Source of the DNA: CAIXQW01 sp046049675 | GTDB taxonomy: Bacteria > Bacteroidota > Bacteroidia > Chitinophagales > Chitinophagaceae | DNA length: 64,000 nucleotides | Reading direction: 5' to 3' | Assembly: GCA_046049675.1 (NCBI GenBank) | Contig: JBJORA010000034.1 | Span: forward strand, 1-64,000 | In this document: piece by piece, positions 54,349-62,466 of the stretch | How positions within the stretch are numbered: position 1 is the first letter of the stretch | Layout: each line of letters opens with the position of its first letter | Position numbers and translations under genes: made by a program | The notes under the pieces: model-generated | The model's input: the letters and a program-made list of their open reading frames with translations, nothing else | Database searches by the model: none | Told to the model about the DNA's origin: nothing

Positions 54349-54390
54349 GAAAAAAACTGTGCCATTGGCCCTTTGCGTCTGGCACAGTTC
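54349..54390 (-). terminator. Terminator-like hairpin between atpE and atpF
   Basis: On the minus strand AACTGTGCCA pairs perfectly with TGGCACAGTT (10 bp, complement of 54380-54389 and 54355-54364) around a 15-nt loop and runs straight into seven T. It lies 18 nt after the atpE stop and 31 nt before the atpF start. It probably ends a fraction of transcripts after atpE so that the c subunit is made in excess. Confidence 0.8.
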
Positions 54391-54407
54391 ACTTTTGTTC
54401 TTAACTC

Positions 54408-54656
54408 TTACTTTGAGAATACAGCTAATAGACCAGCGATAACGGCAAACAAGGCAACACCCTCTACAAGGGCTGCTGCAAGGATCATGTTTGAACGAAT
54501 TTCGCCTGCTACTTCTGGTTGGCGTGCAATGCTCTCAAGAGCACCCTTACCGATGTTACCCACACCTACGCCAGCGCCTAATGCAGCGATACCTGCACCG
54601 ATAGCACCACCAGCTGCTGCTGTTCCGTCAAGAAGAATTGTTGTTAAGATTGACAT
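54408..54656 (-). CDS. atpE: ATP synthase F0 subunit c
   Basis: This 82-residue proteolipid forms the rotor ring. Two helices flank the polar loop ARQPE (residues 44-48), with the glycine-rich first helix GAGIAALGAGVGVGNIG and the ion-binding Glu65 in LVEGVALF. No Gln/Ser pattern of sodium-type rings is seen, so proton coupling is likely. The start at 54656 removes 13 residues before MSILTT that overlap the atpB end. Confidence 0.96.
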   Translation of the reverse strand: MSILTTILLDGTAAAGGAIGAGIAALGAGVGVGNIGKGALESIARQPEVAGEIRSNMILAAALVEGVALFAVIAGLLAVFSK

Positions 54657-54684
54657 GATATATTTGGTTTTAAAAGTGACGTGA

Positions 54685-55923
54685 TTAATGTGCAATGTTT
54701 TTACCTACTTCGCCATGGGCATCATGGTGGGCATCGTCGTGATGATGCTCTTCAATAGCCTGGCCGATAAACACTGCTGAAAGGTTAGTAAAAATAAATG
54801 CTTGAATTGCTGCAACTAATAATTCAATAAAGAACATGAAAATGGTAAACGGTACACTGATAAGTATGCTACCAATACCAACTCCCGTATTAAACTGCTT
54901 TGTGAATATAAAAATGAGCGACAATACACAAAGTATAATTGTGTGACCTGCAAAAATGTTTGCGAATAAACGTAAACACAATGCCACTGGCTTAATAAAT
55001 ATGCCAAGAATTTCAATAGGCACAAGAATAAACTTAATAGCCAAAGGCACACCTGGAGGGTTTAAGGTATGGCCCCAGAAGTATTTCTTGCTACTAAATA
55101 GCATGACAACAAAGTATACCAAGGCTAGCATAGCGGTAAATGCGATATTGCCAGTAAGGTTAAAACCAAATGGCAACAAGCCTAACAAGTTATTGATCCA
55201 CACAAAAAAGAAAATGGTAAGCAACAACGGCATATACTTCGTATGCGCAGCCCCTAAGAAAGGACGTGCAACATTATCACGTATAAATGTAATGATTGGT
55301 TCAATTGCATTTTGAATACCTGTTGGCGCTTTTGTAGTGCCATTGCGTTTGCTACGCTTTGCAACTGCAAACATCACGCTCAATAAGATAGCAATGCTGA
55401 TAAACATGCTAAATACATTTTTTGTAATACTAAAGTCGTAAATGCCAGCTTTAGAACCTGTATCTGCATTAACGATTTCCTCTTTAATACCATCGCTTAA
55501 ATCGCGACTAAGCTTGTAGCCATTGTAAGCCTCGCTTTGGCCAAACTGTGAACCATGGCCTTTATGCACGTGGCCAAATTTATTGCTCAAAAAAGCACTG
55601 AAGCCTTTAGCTTGATCGTAGATTAGTACTGGCAATGGCACACTTACAGCATGACCTTTCCAATCTAGGATATGCCAATCGTGCTTGTCGCCAACGTGAT
55701 CAAATAATATTTCTTTGATATCAATGCCTTCTTCCTTGCTTTCGCCTCCGTGGGCAGGCTCGCTATGTCCAGCATCGGCAGTATGTGCTTCGCCACCATG
55801 CTCAGGAGAAGCAGTAGGCTCGTGCGTAGGAGGTGTAGCACTAGGTGTAGTATGCGGGTCTTGTGCCAGCGCAGCAATGCTAAGTAGCACTGCAAACACT
55901 ACCATTCCAAGGAATTTTGCCAT
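54685..55923 (-). CDS. atpB: ATP synthase F0 subunit a with long N-terminal domain
   Basis: The a subunit forms the proton half-channels. The 412-residue protein begins with a signal peptide (ending IAALAQ) and a His/Glu-rich stretch (residues 20-60). A soluble region continues to about 170, then come the five to six membrane helices with KPVALCLRLFANIFAGHTI (essential Arg) and VAAIQAFIFTNLSAVFIGQAI. The extension is common in this phylum. The C-terminus is again His-rich (EEHHHDDAHHDAHG). The start could also be 55944 (MVRIFTY). A good promoter lies upstream. Confidence 0.95.
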   Translation of the reverse strand: MAKFLGMVVFAVLLSIAALAQDPHTTPSATPPTHEPTASPEHGGEAHTADAGHSEPAHGGESKEEGIDIKEILFDHVGDKHDWHILDWKGHAVSVPLPVLIYDQAKGFSAFLSNKFGHVHKGHGSQFGQSEAYNGYKLSRDLSDGIKEEIVNADTGSKAGIYDFSITKNVFSMFISIAILLSVMFAVAKRSKRNGTTKAPTGIQNAIEPIITFIRDNVARPFLGAAHTKYMPLLLTIFFFVWINNLLGLLPFGFNLTGNIAFTAMLALVYFVVMLFSSKKYFWGHTLNPPGVPLAIKFILVPIEILGIFIKPVALCLRLFANIFAGHTIILCVLSLIFIFTKQFNTGVGIGSILISVPFTIFMFFIELLVAAIQAFIFTNLSAVFIGQAIEEHHHDDAHHDAHGEVGKNIAH

Positions 55924-55963
55924 ATATGTAAAAATGCGGACCATTTAGTTGCTAAATCGCGCG

Positions 55964-55994
55964 CAAAGGTAGCCAAAAGCACAGCGCTACACAA
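55964..55994 (-). promoter_or_regulatory. Promoter of the ATP synthase operon (TTG-N20-TACCTTTG)
   Basis: TACCTTTG (complement of 55964-55971) is preceded by 20 nt and a TTG (complement of 55992-55994). The leader to 55923 is about 35 nt. Confidence 0.6.
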
Positions 55995-56160
55995 TGCGCA
56001 AGGGCTTCATTATGAGCGAAATCAGGGTAAGAATGCTCATGAAAGTAGATTCGCAAAATGTGAACAATTACAATTTTATGTGCCAAAAAGCTTTATTGAG
56101 CCTCATCAAAAAAAGTAGGTCGCTATACGAAATTAGTGCCAGTGCGAGCAGGCGACGGGC

Positions 56161-56168
56161 TACCTTTA
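56161..56168 (+). promoter_or_regulatory. Predicted -7 box (TACCTTTA) of the DUF4197 gene, 5 nt before the ATG
   Basis: Seven of eight positions match TAnnTTTG; the box ends 5 nt before the start at 56174. Confidence 0.45.
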
Positions 56169-56173
56169 CGCCA

Positions 56174-56878
56174 ATGAAAAAAATAGTAGCACTTTTTAGC
56201 TTTTTGGTGATGTTTGCAAGCTGCGACGTATTGCAACAAATGAATATCCCACTTACTGAGGCCGATGTAGCCAATGGCTTGAAAGATGCCCTTGTACAAG
56301 GTGTAAATCGCGGAGCAGGCAATTTATTTAGTGTGCAAGCCAATGGCAATGCAGGTTTGTTGAACGAATTATTACCTCCAGATGTGGCTAAAGCGCTAGA
56401 ATTAGCTAAATCGCTAGGCCTTTCGCCAAAAATTGAGCAATTAAGCAAAACATTAAATACAGCTGCTATCAATAGCGCTCAAAAGGCTGTGCCAATATTT
56501 GTGAATGGTATTAGAGGCATGAGCATTACGGATGCATGGGGCATATTGCGTGGCAGTCAAAATAGCGCCACTCAGTTCTTGCGCACTTCTACGAGTAATA
56601 ATTTGGTTGCGGCAGTTACGCCTGAAGTGGGTACCGTTTTTAGTAGCTTAGGTCTCAAGAATACACTTTTAGAAAACCTAGGCAGCAAAAACCAATTGCT
56701 AAAGCCGCTGGATATTGACATGCGTGCCCTACTTGCTAGCCTCGTATGCAACAAGATGTACGATAAAATTGGCGAAGAAGAAGTACGCATTCGTACTGAT
56801 TTGAGTGCTCGCAGTACAGCCCTGATGCAACGTGTGTTTGCTGCACAAACAGCACCTGCTCCGCAGCCAGGCCGCTAA
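56174..56878 (+). CDS. DUF4197 family lipoprotein
   Basis: This 234-residue protein has a lipoprotein signal (LVMFASC, Cys17) and the DUF4197 pattern: DVANGLKDALVQGVNRGAGNLF, LLPPDVAKALELAKSLGLS, SAQKAVPIFVNGIRGMSITDAWGILRGSQNSAT and TPEVGTVFSSLG. The family function is unknown; it is widespread in Gram-negative envelopes. The frame can be extended to 55994, but the 60 added residues lack sense and contain the -7 box. It is divergent from the atp operon. Confidence 0.9.
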   Translation: MKKIVALFSFLVMFASCDVLQQMNIPLTEADVANGLKDALVQGVNRGAGNLFSVQANGNAGLLNELLPPDVAKALELAKSLGLSPKIEQLSKTLNTAAINSAQKAVPIFVNGIRGMSITDAWGILRGSQNSATQFLRTSTSNNLVAAVTPEVGTVFSSLGLKNTLLENLGSKNQLLKPLDIDMRALLASLVCNKMYDKIGEEEVRIRTDLSARSTALMQRVFAAQTAPAPQPGR

Positions 56879-56882
56879 GCGC

Positions 56883-57599
56883 TTAGCCATACAATTCAAA
56901 ATGCACGGCAGATTTGTCGTAACCGAGTGCAGTAAGTGTGCTGCGTGCTTCGTCTATCATAGCACGCCAGCCGCATAGCATAAATTGCGCGTTTGGTTTA
57001 TCGGCGCAAAGTGTTTTATAAACTTCGTGTACATAACCCATTTTGCCAGACCATTGCTCTCTACTTAGCACAGGTATAAATTTGAAATTAGGCATCTCAT
57101 TTTGCAAATCGCTGAGGACCTGATTGTACAAAATATCTGACTGCACTCGTGTGCCAAAAATGAGGTAGATATTGCCGTGAGGAATAGCATTTGCTTTAAG
57201 GTAATGCACCATGCTATGGAAAGGGGCAATGCCAGTACCTGTGCATACCAAGAATAAATCTTGCGGCAACGGCTCTGGCAATGTAAAATGACCGAGTGCG
57301 CCTTTGAAACTAAGCTCCGTGCCAACTTTTACTTCGTTGAATAGATATGTGGTGCCCAAACCGCCTTCTAATAGTACAATAAGTAACTCAAAAGTATTTG
57401 TGCCATTAGGCGCACTAGCGATGCTATAGCTGCGCAGGCGTTTGTTTTTCTTTTCGTGAATAGGTAAATCGAGTGTTACAAATTGCCCTGGCTTGAAATC
57501 AAAAACTTCTAGTTCTGGTACTTGTAAAACAAAGCGACGCGTATTATGTGTCTCTTGATGGATGGCTGTAACAACGGCAATTCTATCGGGTAGTAGCAT
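56883..57599 (-). CDS. Ferredoxin--NAD(P)H reductase-like flavoprotein
   Basis: This 238-residue flavoenzyme has an FAD-binding beta barrel (RLRSYSIASAPNG near residue 54) and a NAD(P)-binding half (CTGTGIAPFHSM near 113, LCGWRAMIDEAR near 210). There is no iron-sulfur domain. By family it passes electrons between NAD(P)H and ferredoxin or flavodoxin; the partner is unknown. It is convergent with the DUF4197 gene and has only 4 bp between stops. Confidence 0.88.
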   Translation of the reverse strand: MLLPDRIAVVTAIHQETHNTRRFVLQVPELEVFDFKPGQFVTLDLPIHEKKNKRLRSYSIASAPNGTNTFELLIVLLEGGLGTTYLFNEVKVGTELSFKGALGHFTLPEPLPQDLFLVCTGTGIAPFHSMVHYLKANAIPHGNIYLIFGTRVQSDILYNQVLSDLQNEMPNFKFIPVLSREQWSGKMGYVHEVYKTLCADKPNAQFMLCGWRAMIDEARSTLTALGYDKSAVHFELYG

Positions 57600-57781
57600 T
57601 TTGATGCGCGTTTAATGAGTGAAAACTTTTGACTAATAAAATTATTTTTTGTTACAGTTTTTACAGCAAACAAGATGCGGATGGGCTACAAAAACTACTA
57701 CAACAAATATACATCTTATCAGGCACAATGTATTGAATGTGCTTTACAAAAATGATGGTCTCATAATGCGTAGCAAAGGAA

Positions 57782-58384
57782 CTATAAATCGTCTTCGGTA
57801 ACTTTATAGCATAGTCCAAATTGCACAATGCTGCGTGCCATGCCTAATTCTGCATAAATGCCTATGTTGTCGTTAAAGTAAAATCTAGAGCCTAGCGTTA
57901 CCTCGAAGCCTAAGCGCGGATTGCCTAAATCATAAGGCTTAAAAAATGGGTCGTTGGTCTTAAAGTTATTACCGCCAAAACCGTATCCTAGGCCAATGCC
58001 AATATATGGATCAAATCGTTTCTTATTGCCTAAATGTAAATTGGATCGAATATTTAATTTTGTACTAGCGAATCTTAAATCGTAGTCGTAGCCAGCATTT
58101 GCAAAAATTGCTCTGCTAGTAATATAATTGACGCTAAGGCCTACCCCAATTCGTCGAGATAAGCCGAGCTCAAATTTGCCATGAAGTGGACCGGCTTTTT
58201 GTTGGGTAATTACTGCGTTAGGGTAATCTTCTTGCACAAAGCCAAATAACACCTTGGCACCGTTAGGCGTACCAATACCGATGCTTGTTACCAAAGCTCC
58301 TTTTTCAAATACTTGGGCTTGTACAAGCTGCGTGTATGCAAAGATTAGCAGCAGCGAAATAACTGTTTTACAGGAGATGCTCAA
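57782..58384 (-). CDS. Outer-membrane beta-barrel protein (TTG start)
   Basis: This 200-residue protein has a signal peptide (ending LVQAQ) and alternating beta strands ending in an aromatic-rich terminal strand. It is paralogous to the next gene upstream: both share FEKG/FDKG-type starts, GPxHxKFE, SRRxGxGLSxN, YDPYIGIGLGYG-like DPYFGAGIGYG and VQFGLCYK/AQFGLNYK. No ATG is in frame, so TTG at 58384 is used. A TACATTTG box lies at 58419-58426. It is probably a small OmpX/OmpW-like barrel of unknown function. Confidence 0.75.
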   Translation of the reverse strand: MSISCKTVISLLLIFAYTQLVQAQVFEKGALVTSIGIGTPNGAKVLFGFVQEDYPNAVITQQKAGPLHGKFELGLSRRIGVGLSVNYITSRAIFANAGYDYDLRFASTKLNIRSNLHLGNKKRFDPYIGIGLGYGFGGNNFKTNDPFFKPYDLGNPRLGFEVTLGSRFYFNDNIGIYAELGMARSIVQFGLCYKVTEDDL

Positions 58385-58418
58385 AACACTATGATTTTCT
58401 ATTGATATTCTGCTACAT

Positions 58419-58426
58419 CAAATGTA
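58419..58426 (-). promoter_or_regulatory. Predicted -7 box (TACATTTG) of the second beta-barrel gene
   Basis: It is an exact TAnnTTTG match about 35 nt before the TTG start at 58384. Confidence 0.5.
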
Positions 58427-58450
58427 CTAGAAAACTAACACTTGCAACCA

Positions 58451-58485
58451 CAAAAAAAGCGAGCCGTATAATGACTCGCTTTATG
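58451..58485 (-). terminator. Intrinsic terminator after the first beta-barrel gene
   Basis: On the minus strand AAAGCGAG pairs with CTCGCTTT around an 11-nt loop and is followed by seven T in all, 22 nt after the stop at 58507. It separates the two paralogues into two transcripts. Confidence 0.82.
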
Positions 58486-58506
58486 GTTGATTGATGTTTT
58501 GCGATC

Positions 58507-59112
58507 TTATCTGTCGCCGCCGCCAAGTTTGTAATTTAAGCCAAACTGTGCCCAACCTTTAGCAGGGCCCACTTCCAAATACAAACCAATATTGTCTGTA
58601 ACAAAAAAACGGAAGCCTGCTGTTGCTTCGAAGCCGAATGAAGCACCATAGTCAAATGGCTTAAAATTTGGATCAGTAGATGAGCCCGCATTTGCTCTAA
58701 TACCATAACCTATACCAGCACCAAAATAAGGGTCAAATCTATCGCTATTGCCAAGATGAATATTTGAACGCAAATTGAACTTTGTGCTTGAATACTTAGC
58801 CGTATATGTATAGCCTGCTTCACTAAAATCTACAGCACTGTTTTCGTGGTTGATACTAAGGCCAAAACCAAAGCGGCGTGACATGCCGTACTCAAATTTT
58901 GCATGTATTGGTCCCAGGCCTCTTTTGGCATCAATGGTAGCAAATGGATATCCTAGAATTGCGCGAGCTTCCATGCCTGTTTTTGAAATATTTGGAAAAC
59001 CATAGCCGAGGCTGGCTACCATTACTCCTTTGTCAAATGCTTGCGCTTGTGCTTGCTGTGCCGCTCCCGCTAGAAGGACAGCAGCGATTGCTGTTGTTAC
59101 TAATTTTTTCAT
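58507..59112 (-). CDS. Outer-membrane beta-barrel protein
   Basis: This 201-residue barrel protein has a signal peptide ending AQAQA and beta strands ending in AQFGLNYKLGGGDR. It is paralogous to the gene downstream across the full length (FDKGVMVASLGYG, SRRFGFGLSINHEN, SDRFDPYFGAGIGYG, FVTDNIGLYLEVG). A TATATTTG box and a strong terminator make it a single-gene transcript. The function is unknown. Confidence 0.85.
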   Translation of the reverse strand: MKKLVTTAIAAVLLAGAAQQAQAQAFDKGVMVASLGYGFPNISKTGMEARAILGYPFATIDAKRGLGPIHAKFEYGMSRRFGFGLSINHENSAVDFSEAGYTYTAKYSSTKFNLRSNIHLGNSDRFDPYFGAGIGYGIRANAGSSTDPNFKPFDYGASFGFEATAGFRFFVTDNIGLYLEVGPAKGWAQFGLNYKLGGGDR

Positions 59113-59137
59113 TATTTAATACTGTTTATATTAGCAT

Positions 59138-59145
59138 CAAATATA
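59138..59145 (-). promoter_or_regulatory. Predicted -7 box (TATATTTG) of the first beta-barrel gene
   Basis: It is an exact TAnnTTTG match with a leader of about 20 nt. Confidence 0.55.
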
Positions 59146-59313
59146 GGAGCCATTCCTTAATTCGCTAAGCACATTTACTAACAATCATTTATCCTCATTA
59201 GCTGAGCATACTCAATAATGTGGCGTAATTGCTGGCACTAATGGTAATAGCACAAACGCCAAGCTAAAAGAAAGCTTGATAATCAATAAATTAGGAGAAA
59301 TTTTGCAAGTAGC

Positions 59314-59967
59314 CTAGCCTGGCATTCTGCTGATAACGCTCTTGAACTGATTAATCTGTTCGCGTATTTGCTCATTTTTTGGCTTACAAGCCACGGCTTT
59401 ATTAAAATATAATTTTGTACTTCTAAAATCGCGTTTGCTGGCACTTATATTGCTCAACATAAGGTAGGCACCTGCTTCGCTGTCTTTGTCGGGCAAACCT
59501 ACTTGCAGTGCTTTCTTGGCGTGCTCGTTGGCTTCTTTCATATTGCCTTTGCGCAATGCTATTGTTGCCAATTGCAAATACGCTGTTCCTTCAACTTCTT
59601 TTTGAGATCCGTTTTCTAAACTCTTTTTGATATTGGCCTCGGCATCCTCATAATTATCGCTCAATGTATTAAACTGGCTTTGCATCATATAGTAAGCACT
59701 GCGCACTGGTTTGTACAACCAGTCTGGCTTGCTCACCTTACTCAACAAAAATTTAGCGTCATCCATATCGCCACTTTCTACACTTTTTTGCAATAAAGTA
59801 ATTGGACCAATTAAAAAGTGTGCAACGATAACTAATATACCAACGATGAAAAATAACCAGCTGTAGTAAATACCGTGCTTTACAAAAAATGTAATAAGCA
59901 AACCTGCAATAATGGTTGCTATGCCTATAGGTAAACGATTGAGAACAATGAGTCTGCGCAGGTTCAT
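59314..59967 (-). CDS. Membrane-anchored TPR protein
   Basis: This 217-residue protein has two membrane segments near the N-terminus (about residues 12-30 and 35-55) and then three to four TPR pairs (DDAKFLLSKV, EDAEANIKKSLENG, KEANEHAKKALQVG, STKLYFNKAVACKP). The start at 59967 is set by a TACCTTTG box at 59994-60001; the frame from 60018 would begin upstream of that box. It may scaffold other envelope proteins; no partner is evident. Confidence 0.8.
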   Translation of the reverse strand: MNLRRLIVLNRLPIGIATIIAGLLITFFVKHGIYYSWLFFIVGILVIVAHFLIGPITLLQKSVESGDMDDAKFLLSKVSKPDWLYKPVRSAYYMMQSQFNTLSDNYEDAEANIKKSLENGSQKEVEGTAYLQLATIALRKGNMKEANEHAKKALQVGLPDKDSEAGAYLMLSNISASKRDFRSTKLYFNKAVACKPKNEQIREQINQFKSVISRMPG

Positions 59968-59993
59968 GTATTGTGCAAATTTTTTAAGTTTCG

Positions 59994-60001
59994 CAAAGGT
60001 A
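59994..60001 (-). promoter_or_regulatory. Predicted -7 box (TACCTTTG) of the TPR membrane protein gene
   Basis: It is an exact TAnnTTTG match 26 nt before the start at 59967. Confidence 0.55.
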
Positions 60002-60060
60002 ATGCCTTGTGTGGGCACACAAGTACTAATTAATGTAAGCTATGGGTGTAAAACACTATA

Positions 60061-60615
60061 CTACTTCTTGCGCAATACAATTGTGCAATACTGACTTGTA
60101 TGCAATACAGTATCGCGGGCAGTTAGCCACATATTAATGAAGCTACCATTGTTGGTTTGACTGCCAGTGCCAGAAATGTATAAGTTATTGCAGGCCTTTT
60201 GTAATGGCACTACAATATTTGTTTTCTCTTTAGTAATATCAGCAACCAACTCTTGCTGTAAACATACCGAGCCAATATTACGCAGTACAATGCCGTTCGC
60301 TTTATTTACTAAAGGTGCAACTGTTACAACATAGCTCGCTCCAGGTGCACACTCGTCAAAAGCATCGTAAGAACCAACGTAGCGGGCGTTCCAAAGGCTT
60401 TTACAATCGCTGCCCTCAAAGCCTTCTGGGCATTGGCATAAACCATCTACACAAGTACCACCATTATAGCAAACGACGTTAAGGCATTTTTCTATAATCG
60501 TACCGTTGTACTTAAGTGGTGTGTCTTTTGTACAAGCCATTATTAAACAAGCTGCAGCAAAAAATGCGCTTGTGGTGAGTAAAATGTTTTTTAAGGTTGC
60601 AAAAGGCTTCATCAT
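60061..60615 (-). CDS. Lipoprotein with an EGF-like domain
   Basis: This 184-residue protein has a lipoprotein signal (CLIMAC, Cys28) and a complete EGF-like module with six cysteines at 44, 49, 55, 60, 62 and 71 (NGGTCVDGLCQCPEGFEG). A C-terminal beta region of about 110 residues ends in CTIVLRKK. EGF modules are rare in bacteria but recur in Bacteroidota surface lipoproteins. The start may be 60615 or the next Met at 60612. It lies just after a terminator, so it needs its own promoter, which was not found. Confidence 0.8.
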   Translation of the reverse strand: MMKPFATLKNILLTTSAFFAAACLIMACTKDTPLKYNGTIIEKCLNVVCYNGGTCVDGLCQCPEGFEGSDCKSLWNARYVGSYDAFDECAPGASYVVTVAPLVNKANGIVLRNIGSVCLQQELVADITKEKTNIVVPLQKACNNLYISGTGSQTNNGSFINMWLTARDTVLHTSQYCTIVLRKK

Positions 60616-60631
60616 TGCGTTGTAAATAAAC

Positions 60632-60663
60632 AAAAAAAATCCCGAACAATCGCTTGCACGGGA
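60632..60663 (-). terminator. Intrinsic terminator after the 2TM gene
   Basis: On the minus strand TCCCG pairs with CGGGA around a 14-nt loop and is followed by eight T, about 28 nt after the stop at 60692. Confidence 0.7.
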
Positions 60664-60691
60664 CTACTTTTTAAGATTATCGTAAAATAAA

Positions 60692-60934
60692 CTAGTTTTT
60701 GGCGTCGTGCATGTACTTATCCATGCCAGCATCGCTGTAACGTGTGTATAATGCGCTCCAGTGACCGATCAAACTCAAAAACCATGCACTTGTTAACCAA
60801 ATTGGCCATGCATAACCTGCGCCTCCTTGCTTCCACATAAACCACAATGCTGCGTTTACGACAAGAAACACTACAAGGTGAATCATTAAAATGCTCTTTT
60901 GGCGTGCTGTTGGTGCTATTTTCTCTAGTGCCAT
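60692..60934 (-). CDS. 2TM domain membrane protein
   Basis: This 80-residue protein has the two-helix pattern of the 2TM family: a charged N-terminus, segment one (residues 18-36, LVVFLVVNAALWFMW), a GGAGYAWPIWLTSAW turn, and segment two (45-62) followed by a polar tail. Family members are sometimes fused to LytTR or histidine kinases; none is attached here. It begins 48 bp after the PSP1 gene and the trio holB-PSP1-2TM appears to be one cluster. Confidence 0.85.
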   Translation of the reverse strand: MALEKIAPTARQKSILMIHLVVFLVVNAALWFMWKQGGAGYAWPIWLTSAWFLSLIGHWSALYTRYSDAGMDKYMHDAKN

Positions 60935-60982
60935 TGTAAAAATTTAGTGTTGCAAAAATAAAGCCTTGTCGCTAGTATTTTA

Positions 60983-62344
60983 CTATGATTGTGGTTGATT
61001 ATTATTGTTATTTGGACGTGGTGGACGTGGTCCCTTGTTTTTCTTACTATTACCCTGTGGTCTGTTTGGTCTTTCGCCTTGTGGCTTATTTTGCCCTTGC
61101 GGTGCATTACCACCCTGCCCTTGCGGCTTAGCTGGCGCACCACCTTCTGCAGTACGTGCCTGACCTTGCGGTGCATTGCCTCGTGGCGCTTGTGGCTTAT
61201 TGCCCTGCTGGCCTTGTTGCTTTGGTCGGTTGCCGCCACCTTGCTTATAGCGGTCTTTCTTTTCTTTCTTTTGTAAAGATTGAAGCGTAAACGCACCAAC
61301 TGTATCTGCGTATTCTTCTTCTACTTCTGTTTTACGCTCTAGTTCTATTGCACCCAACTCCTCTGGCTTTGTGCCTTGCTTATTGAGTTGAATAATCTCG
61401 CGTACACGGTCTAAACTTACAGGATATTGCTTAGTGCTACCTGCAAAGCCGTACCACATTAGGTTTCTAAAAATATCTTTCTTCTGCAGATACGCTAGGC
61501 CATTGGCAAGCTCAAGTTTGTCGCCATTGGTTGGAAAAACCTGCAAGGCATCCATGTACGTATCTAGCTCAAAGTTGAGACAACATTTTAGTCTACCGCA
61601 TTGCCCGCTTAACTTAGTTTGATTAATACTTAGGTTTTGGTAACGCGCTGCGACTGTGCTTACGCTCTTAAAATCGGTAAGCCAAGTGCTACAGCACAGT
61701 TCACGGCCGCAACTACCTATACCGCCCACTTTACCAGCCTCTTGGCGAATACCAATCTGCTTCATTTCTACCTTAACCCTAAAGTCGCCGGCATAAATTT
61801 TTATCAGCTCACGAAAATCTACACGTTCGTCAGCTATGTAAAAGAAGGTTGCTTTTTTGGCATCGGCCTGCAACTCTACTTCTGTAATTTTCATTTCTAG
61901 GCGCAACTGTCTCGCTACGGCACGGCTGCGGGTAAGCATTTCTGGCTCACGCTTTTTGCTTTCTTCCCAGCGGCTAATATCGTCGGTAGTGGCAATGCGT
62001 AGAATCTTACGCACTTCTTCGCTATCTTCTTTAATGCCACGCTTGTTCATTTGCAGCTTTACAAGTTCGCCGGTAAGACTAACGGCGCCTACATCAAAGC
62101 CGCCCACGCCTTCTACCGCAACAAAATCGCCTTTTTCAAACAAATGAAAAGTATGGTTCTTAAAAAAATCTTTGCGACTACCGTTATTAAAACTAACTTC
62201 TATAATATGGTAAGGCTTGCCAAAATCGCTGGTAGGCATATCGCTCAACCAGTTATGTACATTAAATCTATTACAACCTCCGCTACTACAACCGCCATTG
62301 CTTTTGCAGCCTCCGGGTTTGCTTCCACAACTACTACACGCCAT
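60983..62344 (-). CDS. PSP1/RicT (YaaT) family protein with Cys-rich head and Gln/Gly/Pro-rich tail
   Basis: This 453-residue protein has the PSP1 core at about residues 40-300 (GGFDVGAVSLTGELV, GGIGSCGRELCCSTWL, LSGQCGRLKCCLNFELDTYMDAL). The B. subtilis homologue RicT joins RicA and RicF in a complex that carries Fe-S clusters and promotes RNA processing by RNase Y. Here the N-terminus adds a Cys/Gly-rich head with cysteines at 3, 6, 13, 19 and 24, and the C-terminus (from about 365) is a long low-complexity Gln/Gly/Asn/Pro-rich tail. The start at 62344 is favoured over 62398. holB lies 122 bp upstream, the same gene order as in Firmicutes. Confidence 0.92.
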   Translation of the reverse strand: MACSSCGSKPGGCKSNGGCSSGGCNRFNVHNWLSDMPTSDFGKPYHIIEVSFNNGSRKDFFKNHTFHLFEKGDFVAVEGVGGFDVGAVSLTGELVKLQMNKRGIKEDSEEVRKILRIATTDDISRWEESKKREPEMLTRSRAVARQLRLEMKITEVELQADAKKATFFYIADERVDFRELIKIYAGDFRVKVEMKQIGIRQEAGKVGGIGSCGRELCCSTWLTDFKSVSTVAARYQNLSINQTKLSGQCGRLKCCLNFELDTYMDALQVFPTNGDKLELANGLAYLQKKDIFRNLMWYGFAGSTKQYPVSLDRVREIIQLNKQGTKPEELGAIELERKTEVEEEYADTVGAFTLQSLQKKEKKDRYKQGGGNRPKQQGQQGNKPQAPRGNAPQGQARTAEGGAPAKPQGQGGNAPQGQNKPQGERPNRPQGNSKKNKGPRPPRPNNNNNQPQS

Positions 62345-62385
62345 GCTTATATATAAATATTCAAAAAATAATATTGTTAAAGCAT

Positions 62386-62393
62386 CAAATATA
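62386..62393 (-). promoter_or_regulatory. Predicted -7 box (TATATTTG) of the PSP1 gene
   Basis: It is an exact TAnnTTTG match about 42 nt before the start at 62344, and it lies inside the longer frame from 62398, which it excludes. Confidence 0.5.
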
Positions 62394-62466
62394 CACAATT
62401 ATGGCAAAAGCGGGTTTGTGGAGCAAATTGAGCTTTGGCTACAACAAACTCAAAGTATTGCAAGCC

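Noticed and set aside
54343..54684. Rightward 113-codon open frame opposite atpE
   Set aside because: It is the complement of the strongly biased, Gly/Ala-rich atpE gene; the protein has no features of its own.
56174..56878. Longer DUF4197 start at 55994
   Set aside because: The added 60 residues precede a clear lipoprotein signal and contain the predicted promoter.
60925..61299. Leftward 124-codon Arg/His/Lys-rich frame
   Set aside because: It is an alternative frame of the low-complexity PSP1 tail and does not have a start signal.
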